Shown here: positions 47,202-56,296 of the stretch, in pieces
Layout: each line of letters opens with the position of its first letter
Position numbering within the stretch: the stretch's first letter is position 1
NCBI GenBank assembly: GCA_946405625.1
Contig: CAMJHQ010000012.1
Coordinates: forward strand, 1-64,000
DNA: 64,000 bases
DNA from: an uncultured Lachnospiraceae bacterium
Lineage (GTDB): Bacteria > Bacillota > Clostridia > Lachnospirales > Lachnospiraceae
Direction: 5' to 3'
Translations under genes and position numbers: made by a program
Notes under the pieces: generated by a model
What the model saw: the letters and a program-made list of their open reading frames with translations, nothing else
Databases searched by the model: none
What the model was told of the DNA's origin: nothing

Positions 47202-47346
47202 AGGCTTGATGATATATGTGTCAGGGACACCGCTCGCGCTCCGGTTGCGGACGTAGCGGATACTAAGCCCGCAGTACACCTGCGGCGCACTGCGGACTAA
47301 GTACCGACGTCCGCAACCGGTCCCTGCCCCATATACATGCAAGCCT
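47202..47346. repeat. 145-bp GC-rich palindromic element (MITE-like)
   Basis: Ends are inverted: AGGCTTG (47202-47208) and CAAGCCT (47340-47346). The imperfect inverted ends run about 27 bp to GGGAC/GTCCC. A second perfect 14-bp pair, CCGGTTGCGGACGT (47241-47254) and ACGTCCGCAACCGG (47307-47320), lies inside. The core has a hairpin CCGCAG/CTGCGG and a direct repeat GCGGA(T)ACTAAG. Its GC content is far above the surroundings. It has no coding potential and no T-run. It could be a miniature mobile element or a structured RNA. Confidence 0.6.
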
Positions 47347-47548
47347 ATACGATAAATAATGTTATATAAGAATGTAAGAGATATGGGTTATATATAATCC
47401 ATCGCTTAAGCGTAAGAATAATATAGGGATATAAACCCCAAAAAAGAAAATAGATGATTGTTCAGTGAGATACATCTTTCAACAGGTGCAAAAATAATTG
47501 GGTGTAATGCCCGATAGAATATAACAAATAGATGAGGAGAAATTAGAG
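47347..47548 (+). promoter_or_regulatory. valS upstream region with palindrome over a -10
   Basis: ATGGGTTATATATAATCCAT (47383-47402) is an 18-of-20 palindrome containing TATAAT (47393-47398). GCTTAAGC and a GGGTGTAATGCCC hairpin lie further on. I see no T-box specifier or antiterminator, and no gene in this stretch. Confidence 0.35.
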
Positions 47549-50215
47549 ATGGGTAAGGAACTCGGAAAGACATATAGTCCTGCGGATATTGAGGAGAGAC
47601 TATATAAAAAGTGGATTGATGCAAAGTATTTTCATGCTGAGGTAGACAGAAGCAGAAAGCCATTTACTATAGTCATGCCGCCTCCAAATATTACAGGACA
47701 GCTTCATATGGGTCATGCCCTGGATAATACAATGCAGGACATTCTGATCAGAATGAAGAGAATGCAGGGATACAATGCACTCTGGCAGCCGGGTACGGAT
47801 CACGCGGCTATTGCGACAGAGGTTAAGATCATCGAAGCTCTTAAGGAGCAGGGAATAAGTAAAGAGGATCTTGGAAGAGAAGGATTCCTCGAAAGAGCAT
47901 GGGAGTGGCGTAAGGAGTACGGCGGACGTATCGTAAATCAGCTGAAGCGTCTCGGATCTTCTGCCGATTGGGACAGAGAGCGCTTTACCATGGATGAAGG
48001 TAACAATAAGGCTGTAAATACTGTATTTAAGAAGCTTTATGATAAGGGATGGATTTATAAGGGTTCAAGAATCGTTAACTGGTGTCCGGTATGTGAGACA
48101 AGTATTTCCGATGCTGAGGTTGAATATGTTGAGCAGGAAGGACATTTCTGGCACATCAACTATCCTGTAGTAGGTGAGGAAGGACGTTTTGTTGAAATAG
48201 CTACAACACGTCCGGAGACACTTCTCGGTGATACAGCAGTTGCAGTAAATCCTGAGGATGAGAGATATCAGGATATCGTAGGAAAGACTCTGCTTCTTCC
48301 GCTTGTTGACCGTGAGATTCCGGTTATTGCAGACAGCTATGTTGATAAGGAATTCGGAACAGGATGCGTTAAGATTACACCTGCTCACGACCCTAACGAC
48401 TTTGAGGTTGGAAAGAGACATGACCTTGAAGAAATAAATATAATGAATGATGATGCAACCATTAACTGTCCGGGAACAAGGTATCACGGCATGGAGCGTT
48501 ACGAAGCTCGTAAGGCAGTTCTTGAGGATCTTGAGAAGCTCGGACTTCTTGTAAAGGTTGTACCTCATGTTCATAACGTAGGAACACACGACCGCTGCAA
48601 GACTACAGTTGAGCCGATGGTTAAGCCGCAGTGGTTCGTAAAGATGAGCGATATGGCTATCCCTGCTAAGAAGGCAGTTGAAGATGGCAAGATCCGTCTG
48701 GTTCCTGAAAGAATGAATAAGATTTACTATAACTGGCTGGACAACATCCGTGACTGGTGCATTTCCAGACAGCTCTGGTGGGGACACAGAATCCCTGCAT
48801 GGTACTGTCAGGACTGCGGTGAAGTTATGGTAGAGATGGAAGCACCTTGCAAGTGTTCTAAGTGCGGAAGCACCAATCTGAAGCAGGATGAGGATACACT
48901 TGATACATGGTTCTCATCAGCACTCTGGCCGTTCTCTACAGTAGGCTGGCCTGATACAGAATGTGAGGATTTCAAATATTTCTTCCCTACGGATGTACTT
49001 GTAACAGGCTATGATATCATTTTCTTCTGGGTTATTAGAATGGTATTCTCTGCTCTTGAGCAGACAGGAGAGATTCCTTTCCATACAGTTCTTTTCCATG
49101 GTCTTGTAAGAGATGATAAGGGAAGAAAGATGAGTAAATCTCTCGGAAACGGTATCGATCCGCTGGAGATTATAGATAAGTATGGTGCAGATGCCCTGAG
49201 ATTTATGCTTATTACCGGAAATGCACCGGGTAATGATATGCGTTTTATCTGGGACAGACTTGATGCCAGCCGCAATTTTGCAAATAAGATATGGAACGCA
49301 TCACGTTTCATAATGATGAATGTAGATAAGGCGCATGAAGAGGGACTTACCGATGAGATGATAGAGGGTGTAAGTCTTTCAGATCTTACAATGGCTGATA
49401 AGTGGATACTTTGCAAGGCTAATCAGGTTGCTAAGGATGTAACTGATAATATGGAGAAGTATGAGCTTGGAATCGCAGCTGACAAGATCCATGATTTCCT
49501 GTGGGATGAGTTCTGTGACTGGTACATAGAGATGGTTAAGCCAAGACTCTGGAATGCCGAAGACTCCACAAGAGCAGCAGCACTTTGGACACTTAAGAAG
49601 GTTCTCGGAATCGGACTTAAGCTTCTTCATCCTTACATGCCGTTTGTAACAGAAGAGATCTACTGCACACTTACAGATGAGGAGTCGATCATGATCTCCG
49701 AATGGCCTAAGTTTACAGAGGAATATCAGTTTACAGAGGATGCCGAAAAGGTTGATATCATTAAAGATGGTGTTCGTGCCATCAGAAATATCCGTACGGA
49801 GATGAACGTTCCGCCATCAAAGAAGGCAAGTGTAATCGTTGTTTCCGATAAGGAGAATATAAGAAATATATTCGAAGAAAGCAGCAGCTTCTTCGGAGCA
49901 CTTGCATATGCGAGTGACATTAAATGTCAGGCTGATAAGTCAGGCATTGCAGATGATGCGGTATCAGTTGTAATCCACAATGCGGTTATATATATTCCTT
50001 TTGCCGAACTTGTTGATATAGCTAAGGAAAAGGAACGTCTCGAAAAGGAGAAGACCCGTCTTGAGGGAGAGATAAAGAGAGGCGAGGGAATGCTCAGCAA
50101 CCCTAACTTCGTTGATAAGGCACCTGCTGCGAAGGTTGAAGCCGAAAAGGCAAAGCTTCAGAAGTATAAGGAAACTTATGAGCAGGTACTTGAAAGGATC
50201 AATCAGCTCGGATAG
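47549..50215 (+). CDS. valS: Valyl-tRNA synthetase
   Basis: This 888-residue class I synthetase charges tRNA-Val. Signatures are PPNITGQLHMGHALD (HIGH-type, about 48-62), an editing domain with TTRPETLLGDTAVAV, the WWGHRIPAWYC block, a Cys4 zinc region with CKCSKCGST, GRKMSKSLGNGIDP (KMSKS loop), and a C-terminal coiled-coil arm starting near LVDIAKEKERLEKEK. The length is normal. GAGGAG precedes the ATG. It opens the run valS-gdpP-rplI-dnaB. Confidence 0.97.
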   Translation: MGKELGKTYSPADIEERLYKKWIDAKYFHAEVDRSRKPFTIVMPPPNITGQLHMGHALDNTMQDILIRMKRMQGYNALWQPGTDHAAIATEVKIIEALKEQGISKEDLGREGFLERAWEWRKEYGGRIVNQLKRLGSSADWDRERFTMDEGNNKAVNTVFKKLYDKGWIYKGSRIVNWCPVCETSISDAEVEYVEQEGHFWHINYPVVGEEGRFVEIATTRPETLLGDTAVAVNPEDERYQDIVGKTLLLPLVDREIPVIADSYVDKEFGTGCVKITPAHDPNDFEVGKRHDLEEINIMNDDATINCPGTRYHGMERYEARKAVLEDLEKLGLLVKVVPHVHNVGTHDRCKTTVEPMVKPQWFVKMSDMAIPAKKAVEDGKIRLVPERMNKIYYNWLDNIRDWCISRQLWWGHRIPAWYCQDCGEVMVEMEAPCKCSKCGSTNLKQDEDTLDTWFSSALWPFSTVGWPDTECEDFKYFFPTDVLVTGYDIIFFWVIRMVFSALEQTGEIPFHTVLFHGLVRDDKGRKMSKSLGNGIDPLEIIDKYGADALRFMLITGNAPGNDMRFIWDRLDASRNFANKIWNASRFIMMNVDKAHEEGLTDEMIEGVSLSDLTMADKWILCKANQVAKDVTDNMEKYELGIAADKIHDFLWDEFCDWYIEMVKPRLWNAEDSTRAAALWTLKKVLGIGLKLLHPYMPFVTEEIYCTLTDEESIMISEWPKFTEEYQFTEDAEKVDIIKDGVRAIRNIRTEMNVPPSKKASVIVVSDKENIRNIFEESSSFFGALAYASDIKCQADKSGIADDAVSVVIHNAVIYIPFAELVDIAKEKERLEKEKTRLEGEIKRGEGMLSNPNFVDKAPAAKVEAEKAKLQKYKETYEQVLERINQLG

Positions 50216-50237
50216 TATCCGTTTTGGAGATTAAAGT

Positions 50238-52283
50238 ATGAGTAACGAGAGAAAACTCAAGGGAAAAATTAAATACCTGATTATAGTTCCGATCATACTT
50301 GCATTTATTCTTATGGGTATCTGCATATATGTTTTCGGCGTATATGCTAAGCAGACCATAATAGCTCTGATAGCTTTGTCGATATATATAATCATCGTGG
50401 TCATAGCATACGTAAGGCTCATGCCGGTGATCAATTCGACAATGGTTGAGTATGCACTCGAACAGGGCAAGATCCAGAATGAGCTGCTCAGGGAAATGGC
50501 AGTTCCATACGTTATTCTTGATACTGACGGACATGTAATGTGGGCAAATTCCAAATTCTATGAAACCATAGGTGTTACTGACAAAAAGCATATCAAGAAG
50601 CCGATAGATGCATATTTTCCTCAGCTTACTCCAAGTGTTTATGAGAATAATGAACGCGTGGAGATGGATATCGAGTATGGCGAGAAGATATTCAATGCTT
50701 ATATAAGACGCATGGATCTTACAAATGTATTCCTCGAGGATAAAGAGGAACATAAGAACGATGAAGTTGTCATAGCTGTATATTTCTTCGATATCACAGA
50801 GCTCAGAAGACTCAAGAAGGAGAATGAAGAGCAGAAGCTGGTCGCAGGTCTTGTTTATATCGATAACTATGATGAAGTTATGGATTCGCTTGAGGATGTT
50901 AAGCACTCGATACTTACGGCACTTGTAGACAGAAAGATTAATATGTATCTGTCCAACGCCGATGCTATCGTAAGACATATTGAGAATGATAAGTATTTCT
51001 GTGTATTCAGACAGAAATATATGCAGATGCTCCGTGATGATAAATTTGCACTTCTCGATGAAGTAAAGAGTATCAATGTCGGAAACGAGATTGCAATGAC
51101 ACTCAGTATGGGACTCGGACTCGGTTCCGATAACTTTATAGAAGATTATGAATATGCGAAGGTCGCTATAGGACTTGCGCTCGGACGAGGCGGTGATCAG
51201 GTTGCGGTTAAGGCCGGTGATCAGGTTACTTATTACGGTGGTAAGAGTGCAGGAACCGAAAAAACTACGCGAGTTAAAGCCAGAGTTAAGGCACAGGCTT
51301 TTGAGGAACTGCTTGTCGGCAAGGAGAAGGTTATCATCATGGCTCATAAGAGACCGGATTCGGATGCCTTCGGATCGGCAGTCGGTGTTTACAGACTTGT
51401 TTCGGCACTTGGCAAAAAGGCTTATATTGTTCTGAATGAAGTGACTGATGCCATCAAGCCGCTGGTTGCCACATTTAATAACAGCAATTACAGTGACATG
51501 CTTATCAATTCGGATCAGGCTATGTCGATGGTGGATTCTCAGACTATGCTTGTTGTTACGGACGTTAACCGTCCGAGCATGACAGAATGCGAAGAACTGA
51601 TAAATCTTGTATCGACAGTCGTTGTATTCGATCACCACAGGCAGACAAGTGAAGCTATATCAAAGGCAACGCTTTCCTACATCGAGCCATTTGCTTCATC
51701 CGCATGCGAGATGATAGCTGAAATGTATGAATATATGTCGGTAACTCCGAAGCTTCGTCAGCAGGAGGCTGATGCAATGTATTCGGGAATACTCATAGAT
51801 ACGGATAACTTCCTGGTCAAGACCGGAGTACGTACATTTGAGGCGGCATCCTTCCTGCGTAAATCGGGAGCGGATGTTACAAGAGTAAGAAAAATGTTCC
51901 GCAGCTCTATGCTTGAAATGAAGGAAAGAGCTCAGGGAATCAGTAATGCAGAGATATATATGAACAGCTTTGCACTTTCGTATGTAGTTCCGGATCCTGA
52001 CAGTGTTGATACACCGACAGTTCCGGTAGCCAAGGTTGCAAATGAGCTTCTTAATGTGGATAATGTCAAGGCGTCTTTCGTAGTTACGGAAGCGGAAAAC
52101 GGAATCCTTTATGTATCAGCCCGTTCGATCGGCGATATCAATGTCCAGGTTATTATGGAGCGTTGGAGCGGAGGCGGACACGCAAATGTAGCAGGAGCAC
52201 AGCTTGAAGGAAAGACAAAAGAGGAATTCTTTGATGAGCTGAAGGTAGTTCTGAAAGAGATGTATGAATCCGGAGAGCTTTAA
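50238..52283 (+). CDS. gdpP: GdpP-type c-di-AMP phosphodiesterase (DHH family)
   Basis: This 681-residue membrane protein lowers c-di-AMP, the signal for osmotic and cell-wall balance. Two N-terminal helices (about 13-60) are followed by a PAS domain (about 85-195), a degenerate GGDEF-like part (about 200-310), and the DHH-DHHA1 phosphodiesterase. That contains MAHKRPDSDAFGSAVG, DVNRPS, VVFDHHRQ and the final GGGHANVAGAQLEG. The standard metal ligands appear intact. It lies between valS and rplI, and gdpP-rplI-dnaB is a conserved Firmicutes order. GGAG precedes the ATG. Confidence 0.94.
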   Translation: MSNERKLKGKIKYLIIVPIILAFILMGICIYVFGVYAKQTIIALIALSIYIIIVVIAYVRLMPVINSTMVEYALEQGKIQNELLREMAVPYVILDTDGHVMWANSKFYETIGVTDKKHIKKPIDAYFPQLTPSVYENNERVEMDIEYGEKIFNAYIRRMDLTNVFLEDKEEHKNDEVVIAVYFFDITELRRLKKENEEQKLVAGLVYIDNYDEVMDSLEDVKHSILTALVDRKINMYLSNADAIVRHIENDKYFCVFRQKYMQMLRDDKFALLDEVKSINVGNEIAMTLSMGLGLGSDNFIEDYEYAKVAIGLALGRGGDQVAVKAGDQVTYYGGKSAGTEKTTRVKARVKAQAFEELLVGKEKVIIMAHKRPDSDAFGSAVGVYRLVSALGKKAYIVLNEVTDAIKPLVATFNNSNYSDMLINSDQAMSMVDSQTMLVVTDVNRPSMTECEELINLVSTVVVFDHHRQTSEAISKATLSYIEPFASSACEMIAEMYEYMSVTPKLRQQEADAMYSGILIDTDNFLVKTGVRTFEAASFLRKSGADVTRVRKMFRSSMLEMKERAQGISNAEIYMNSFALSYVVPDPDSVDTPTVPVAKVANELLNVDNVKASFVVTEAENGILYVSARSIGDINVQVIMERWSGGGHANVAGAQLEGKTKEEFFDELKVVLKEMYESGEL

Positions 52284-52312
52284 GGATACTTCATCCGGCT
52301 GCTGCGAACTAT

Positions 52313-52332
52313 CCTCCCCTTCGGGGGGAAGG
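52313..52332 (+). repeat. UUCG-capped hairpin upstream of rplI
   Basis: CCTCCCC and GGGGGGAAGG flank a TTCG tetraloop (52320-52323). Such CCTCCCCTTCGGGG sequences are commonly dispersed in Firmicutes genomes, so this may be part of a small repeat family. It lies 31 bp before rplI. Confidence 0.45.
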
Positions 52333-52362
52333 CATGGAAATATTTAGAAAGAGAGAACATCA

Positions 52363-52812
52363 ATGAAGGTAATACTATTAGTAGATGACAGAAAGCTTGG
52401 CAAGAAAGGCCAGATAATAGAAGTAAATGACGGATATGCCAGAAATTACGTCCTTCCCAAGAAGGTTGGTATTGAAGCAACTCCAAAGAATATAAATGAC
52501 TGGAAGCTTAAGAAACAGCATGAGGATAAGATTGCAGCAGAGAAGCTTGCAGAGGCAAAGGCACTTGCAGAGGAGCTGAAGGATAAGCAGGTTACAACTT
52601 CGATGAAGGTCGGAGCAAACGGAAAAACTTTCGGCTCGGTTTCAACCAAGGAAGTTGCCGATCTTATCAAATCACAGCTCGGATATGAATTCGACAAGAA
52701 GAAGATCGTAATGAAGGACGCGGCAAGAGGTATCGGTGGTTATAAGGTAGAAGTCAAACTTCATCCGGAAGTAACAGCCGAACTTCTTCTTAATGTAACT
52801 GAGGAGAAATAA
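52363..52812 (+). CDS. rplI: 50S ribosomal protein L9
   Basis: This 149-residue protein has the L9 N-terminal motif (VDDRKLGKKGQIIEVNDGYARNYVLPK), the long connecting helix, and the C-terminal rRNA-binding domain with FGSVSTKEVADLIKSQ. The length is standard. It is encoded between gdpP and dnaB as in most Firmicutes. AGAGAG precedes the ATG. Confidence 0.97.
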   Translation: MKVILLVDDRKLGKKGQIIEVNDGYARNYVLPKKVGIEATPKNINDWKLKKQHEDKIAAEKLAEAKALAEELKDKQVTTSMKVGANGKTFGSVSTKEVADLIKSQLGYEFDKKKIVMKDAARGIGGYKVEVKLHPEVTAELLLNVTEEK

Positions 52813-52817
52813 TAATT

Positions 52818-54209
52818 ATGGCAGAGGAAAATGCTGTAAAAAGAATCCCGCCGCGCGATGAGGAGGCAGAACGTAGTGTTATTGCCTCGATGATCATTGA
52901 TAAGGAGGCAGCTTCGGAAATAAGCGCCATACTGACAAAAGATGATTTCAGCGTTGCGGCATACGGGATCATATATCAGGCATTGGTTGATCTTACATTT
53001 GCGGGAATGCAGATAGATGAGGTTATCCTTGCAAATAAGCTTAAAGAAATGGGGGCTCCGGATGAGCTTTGCAATACAGAGTATATAACAGATATCGTAA
53101 TGCAGCTCACCACGTCCGCATTTGCTGTCGAGCATGCCGAGATTGTAAAGAATAAGTCGAATTTAAGACGGCTTATCAAGATATCCGAAGAGATGGCCAA
53201 GAGTGGTTATGAGGATCAGAAATCGGCTGATGAACTTGCGGCACTTGCTGAAGATAAGATATTTAAGCTTGTTCAGAATATGAATAACCGATCGGATTAT
53301 GTTCCGATTAAAAATATTCTTATAAATGTAATAGGCGAGATCGAGGAAGCTACCCGTCATAAGGGAAGAGTTAACGGTCTTGCAACAGGATTCAATGATC
53401 TGGATACCAAGCTTACCGGACTTCATAAGGGCGAGCTTATACTTGTTGCGGCAAGACCGTCAATGGGTAAGACAGCATTCGTTCTGAATATCGCTCATCA
53501 TGTTGCGGTAAAGGAGAAGGTTCCGGTTGCGATATTCTCACTCGAGATGTCAAAGGAATCACTTGTCAGCAGAGTTCTCTCCGTGGATTCACGTGTTGAA
53601 GCACAGGCAATCCGTACGGGAGATGTAAAGGACAGTGACTGGATTAAAATTATAGAGAGTACCGATAATATATCACGGGCTCCGCTTATTATAGATGATA
53701 ACAGTTCGATCACACTTGCGGAAATGAGATCCAAGTGCAGAAAACTTAAACATACCGAGAAGATCGGACTCATTATCATCGATTATCTGCAGCTCATCAA
53801 TCCGGTAGGAAAAGTTGAATCCCATCAACAGTTTATATCGGATATATCAAGAGCACTTAAGGGAATTGCAAGAGAACTTGAGGTTCCGGTTATTGCACTG
53901 TCGCAGCTTAACAGAGCAGTTGACTCAAGACCTGATCACAGACCGGTTCTGTCAGATCTTCGTGATTCCGGAGCGATTGAGCAGGATGCCGATGTTGTTA
54001 TGTTCATATACAGGGACGATTATTATAATCCGGATACTGAGAAAAAGGGAATTGCGGAAATAATAGTGGCTAAACAGAGAAATGGTTCGACAGGACCGAT
54101 TGAACTGGCTTGGCTCGGTAAATATACTAAGTTTGCAAACCTTGCAAGAATTCAGGATGATGGAGGCAAAGCCTCCGGAAATAAAGCATCCGACGACGGA
54201 GGGAAATAA
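52818..54209 (+). CDS. dnaB: Replicative DNA helicase DnaB (DnaC of Bacillus)
   Basis: This 463-residue hexameric helicase has the N-terminal primase-interaction domain (PPRDEEAERSVIASMI, about 10-110) and the RecA-like ATPase core. The core shows Walker A ARPSMGKTAF (about 214-223), IFSLEMSKESLVSR, Walker B IGLIIIDYLQLI, and LSQLNRAVDSRPDHRPVLSD. It unwinds the chromosome at the fork. It starts 5 bases after the rplI stop. The tail KASGNKASDDGGK is short and repetitive. Its stop overlaps the next start (TAATG). Confidence 0.96.
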   Translation: MAEENAVKRIPPRDEEAERSVIASMIIDKEAASEISAILTKDDFSVAAYGIIYQALVDLTFAGMQIDEVILANKLKEMGAPDELCNTEYITDIVMQLTTSAFAVEHAEIVKNKSNLRRLIKISEEMAKSGYEDQKSADELAALAEDKIFKLVQNMNNRSDYVPIKNILINVIGEIEEATRHKGRVNGLATGFNDLDTKLTGLHKGELILVAARPSMGKTAFVLNIAHHVAVKEKVPVAIFSLEMSKESLVSRVLSVDSRVEAQAIRTGDVKDSDWIKIIESTDNISRAPLIIDDNSSITLAEMRSKCRKLKHTEKIGLIIIDYLQLINPVGKVESHQQFISDISRALKGIARELEVPVIALSQLNRAVDSRPDHRPVLSDLRDSGAIEQDADVVMFIYRDDYYNPDTEKKGIAEIIVAKQRNGSTGPIELAWLGKYTKFANLARIQDDGGKASGNKASDDGGK

Positions 54210-54949
54210 TGAAAAAAGCGGCGCTTATCACGGGAGCATCCAGAGGGATAGGCAGAGCTGCGGCTTTAAAGCTTGCCGAATACAGTGATGCTGAAATGCT
54301 TGTGCTTAATGCAAGACACAGTAACGGGAAGCTTGAAGAGCTTGAAAGCCTTATCAGGACAATAGCTCCGGAGAAGGAATGTATCATATCCTATGGGGAT
54401 GCGGGAAATCTCGGATATGTAGATGAACTTCGTCAGAAAGTCGAAGCAGATCACGCTTCTGTTCAGATAATCATAAATAATGCAGCGGTTTCTTATGTAG
54501 GTCTTCTTACAGATATGACAGAGGAAGATTGGAATGAAACAGTTGGTACCAATCTTTCATCGATATTTAACATATGCCGTACATTTGTACCGGGAATGGT
54601 TTCAATCAAATCGGGAACAATAATTAATGTTTCATCGGTATGGGGCCTGGTCGGAGCATCATGTGAGGTTGCATACAGCGCAACCAAGGGAGCGGTTAAT
54701 GCATTTACAAAAGCTTTGGCGAAGGAGCTTGCTCCCAGCGGAATAAGAGTAAATGCTGCAGCCTTCGGAGTGATAGATACTGATATGAACAGGCATCTGT
54801 CCGAGGAAGACAGGAGTCAGCTCGAAGAGGAGATTCCGATCGGACGTATGGCAAGTCCCGAAGAGGCAGCTGATTTTATAATGAAACTGATAGATATGCC
54901 TGATTACTTTACCGGTGAAGTGGTTAAGTTTGACGGTGGATGGATATAG
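54209..54949 (+). CDS. SDR family oxidoreductase
   Basis: A 246-residue short-chain dehydrogenase/reductase with the nucleotide motif ITGASRGIGRA (about 7-17), NNAAVSYVG, the catalytic SS...YSATK triad (Tyr-x-x-x-Lys near 158-162), and a FabG-style C-terminal ending VVKFDGGWI. It may be a 3-oxoacyl-ACP reductase, but no fatty-acid genes are near, so the substrate is open. Its start overlaps the dnaB stop, suggesting coupled translation, with GGAGGG upstream. Confidence 0.88.
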   Translation: MKKAALITGASRGIGRAAALKLAEYSDAEMLVLNARHSNGKLEELESLIRTIAPEKECIISYGDAGNLGYVDELRQKVEADHASVQIIINNAAVSYVGLLTDMTEEDWNETVGTNLSSIFNICRTFVPGMVSIKSGTIINVSSVWGLVGASCEVAYSATKGAVNAFTKALAKELAPSGIRVNAAAFGVIDTDMNRHLSEEDRSQLEEEIPIGRMASPEEAADFIMKLIDMPDYFTGEVVKFDGGWI

Positions 54950-55003
54950 AATAATGAAATGGGATCTTGATCGGTATTTCCGATAGATTAAGGTGACTGA
55001 TTA

Positions 55004-56242
55004 ATGGGTGGAGTATTTGTAGAGTTTTTCTCGGATGAAGCTCTTGAAAATGTAATGACTATGCTTCAGTATAAGCCGGACAGAGTCATTTATCTCGGAC
55101 ATAAGCATACAATGATTACCAAGAAGATAGAAAGTCTCAGAGATTTTACCGAGATGGTAAGTCCGAAAACTCTTCTTGAGTTCCGAGAGGTTGCACGTGA
55201 CAGCCTGAATGATTGTATAAGCGTACTTCAGGAGGTCGCAGATGAGTATCCTGATGCGAATTTTGAGCTTACCGGCGGCGGAGAAATGATACTTATAGCC
55301 TTTGGTTATGTCAGTGCCAAGGAGCAGGATAAAGGAATCAAGCTGAATACGCTCAGAATAGATCCTTATACGGCAACAGAGGTTAAACTTGAAAGCGGCG
55401 CAATGAACAGAAGGCATGACGATATTAAGATCACCGTTGAGCAGAATATAGTTCTCCACGGAGGACATCTGACGGATCAGACCGGCAGCTTTTCTACCTG
55501 GGATTTTAATGACGATTTTAAGCGTGATATCAGGACTATTTGGGCAGTTGCCTGCAGGATGAAGCATAAGTGGAACAATTATTGTTCCGTAATAGAGGAT
55601 GTATTTAAGGATAATCCTCCTGACGAGGATGGCAGGGTCACCCTTCCGAAGAGCCAGCTCGGTTCGGCTGAAGACATGTTTGAAAAGCTGAACGAAGCCG
55701 GAATGCTGAGAAATTACAGAGTTGAGAAAAACCGGATAGAGTTCTATTTTAAGAATAATCAGATTAAAAATATAGTTACAAAGACCGGAAATCTTCTTGA
55801 ACTTCATGTTTATGAGGTTGCATCGAGAAGACCGGATATTTTTACGGATAAGATCATCGGAGCGGTCATTGACTGGAATCCGAAGAAGAAAGATGAGACT
55901 GAGGAAGACAGAGAATACAGGCATTATCTCAGAGCAAACTATGACACGATAAACGAAATCGATGTTGTTCTCATGAGGTCTACTATTCCGACATTCATTT
56001 CATGCAAGAGCGGAAAAGCCGGCAGCCTGGCGCTTCACGAGCTTGAAACGGTGACAAGCAGATTCGGAGGTAATTATGCCAAGAAGGTTCTTGTTATGGC
56101 TACTCCGTGCGACAAGTCACAGAGCGGTATGTCATTCTTTAAGCAAAGGGCTAAAGATATGCATATCTGGGTACTTGATAATGTTTATGAAATGAGTGAT
56201 GAAAAGCTCCTGAATAATCTGATCAGGATTCAGGGAGTATAG
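55004..56242 (+). CDS. Card1/Can2-like CARF nuclease (DUF1887), stand-alone
   Basis: This 412-residue protein fits DUF1887. An N-terminal CARF-like Rossmann domain (about 1-145) has YLGHKHT and ELTGGGEMILIAFG, corresponding to the family's TGGT-type loop. A winged-helix-like linker follows. The C-terminal PD-(D/E)xK nuclease shows GNLLELHVYE (Glu266), NEIDVVLMR (Asp320) and FISCKSGK (Lys335). The position two before the Lys is Ser rather than Glu. Characterised relatives are activated by cyclic tetra-adenylate from type III CRISPR and cut nucleic acid. No cas gene or CRISPR array lies in this window. It is flanked by dnaB-SDR and a LytR_C protein. Confidence 0.8.
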   Translation: MGGVFVEFFSDEALENVMTMLQYKPDRVIYLGHKHTMITKKIESLRDFTEMVSPKTLLEFREVARDSLNDCISVLQEVADEYPDANFELTGGGEMILIAFGYVSAKEQDKGIKLNTLRIDPYTATEVKLESGAMNRRHDDIKITVEQNIVLHGGHLTDQTGSFSTWDFNDDFKRDIRTIWAVACRMKHKWNNYCSVIEDVFKDNPPDEDGRVTLPKSQLGSAEDMFEKLNEAGMLRNYRVEKNRIEFYFKNNQIKNIVTKTGNLLELHVYEVASRRPDIFTDKIIGAVIDWNPKKKDETEEDREYRHYLRANYDTINEIDVVLMRSTIPTFISCKSGKAGSLALHELETVTSRFGGNYAKKVLVMATPCDKSQSGMSFFKQRAKDMHIWVLDNVYEMSDEKLLNNLIRIQGV

Positions 56243-56250
56243 ATTTAATA

Positions 56251-56268
56251 ATTCGGGTTATCCCGAAT
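56251..56268. repeat. Small perfect inverted repeat upstream of the LytR_C gene
   Basis: ATTCGGG and CCCGAAT with a 4-base loop, directly after the CARF-nuclease stop. No T-run follows, so a terminator is unlikely. Confidence 0.45.
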
Positions 56269-56296
56269 AAGCTGATCGAGTAGGAGGAAAAATAAG

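Noticed and set aside
47347-47548. T-box leader upstream of valS
   Set aside because: The region is too short and lacks the AGGGTGG-type T-box core and a terminator.
50199-51638. A 479-codon open frame on the minus strand opposite gdpP
   Set aside because: The plus strand encodes a clear GdpP with all catalytic motifs. The opposite frame has an unusual Ile/Cys/His-rich composition and no recognisable domain.
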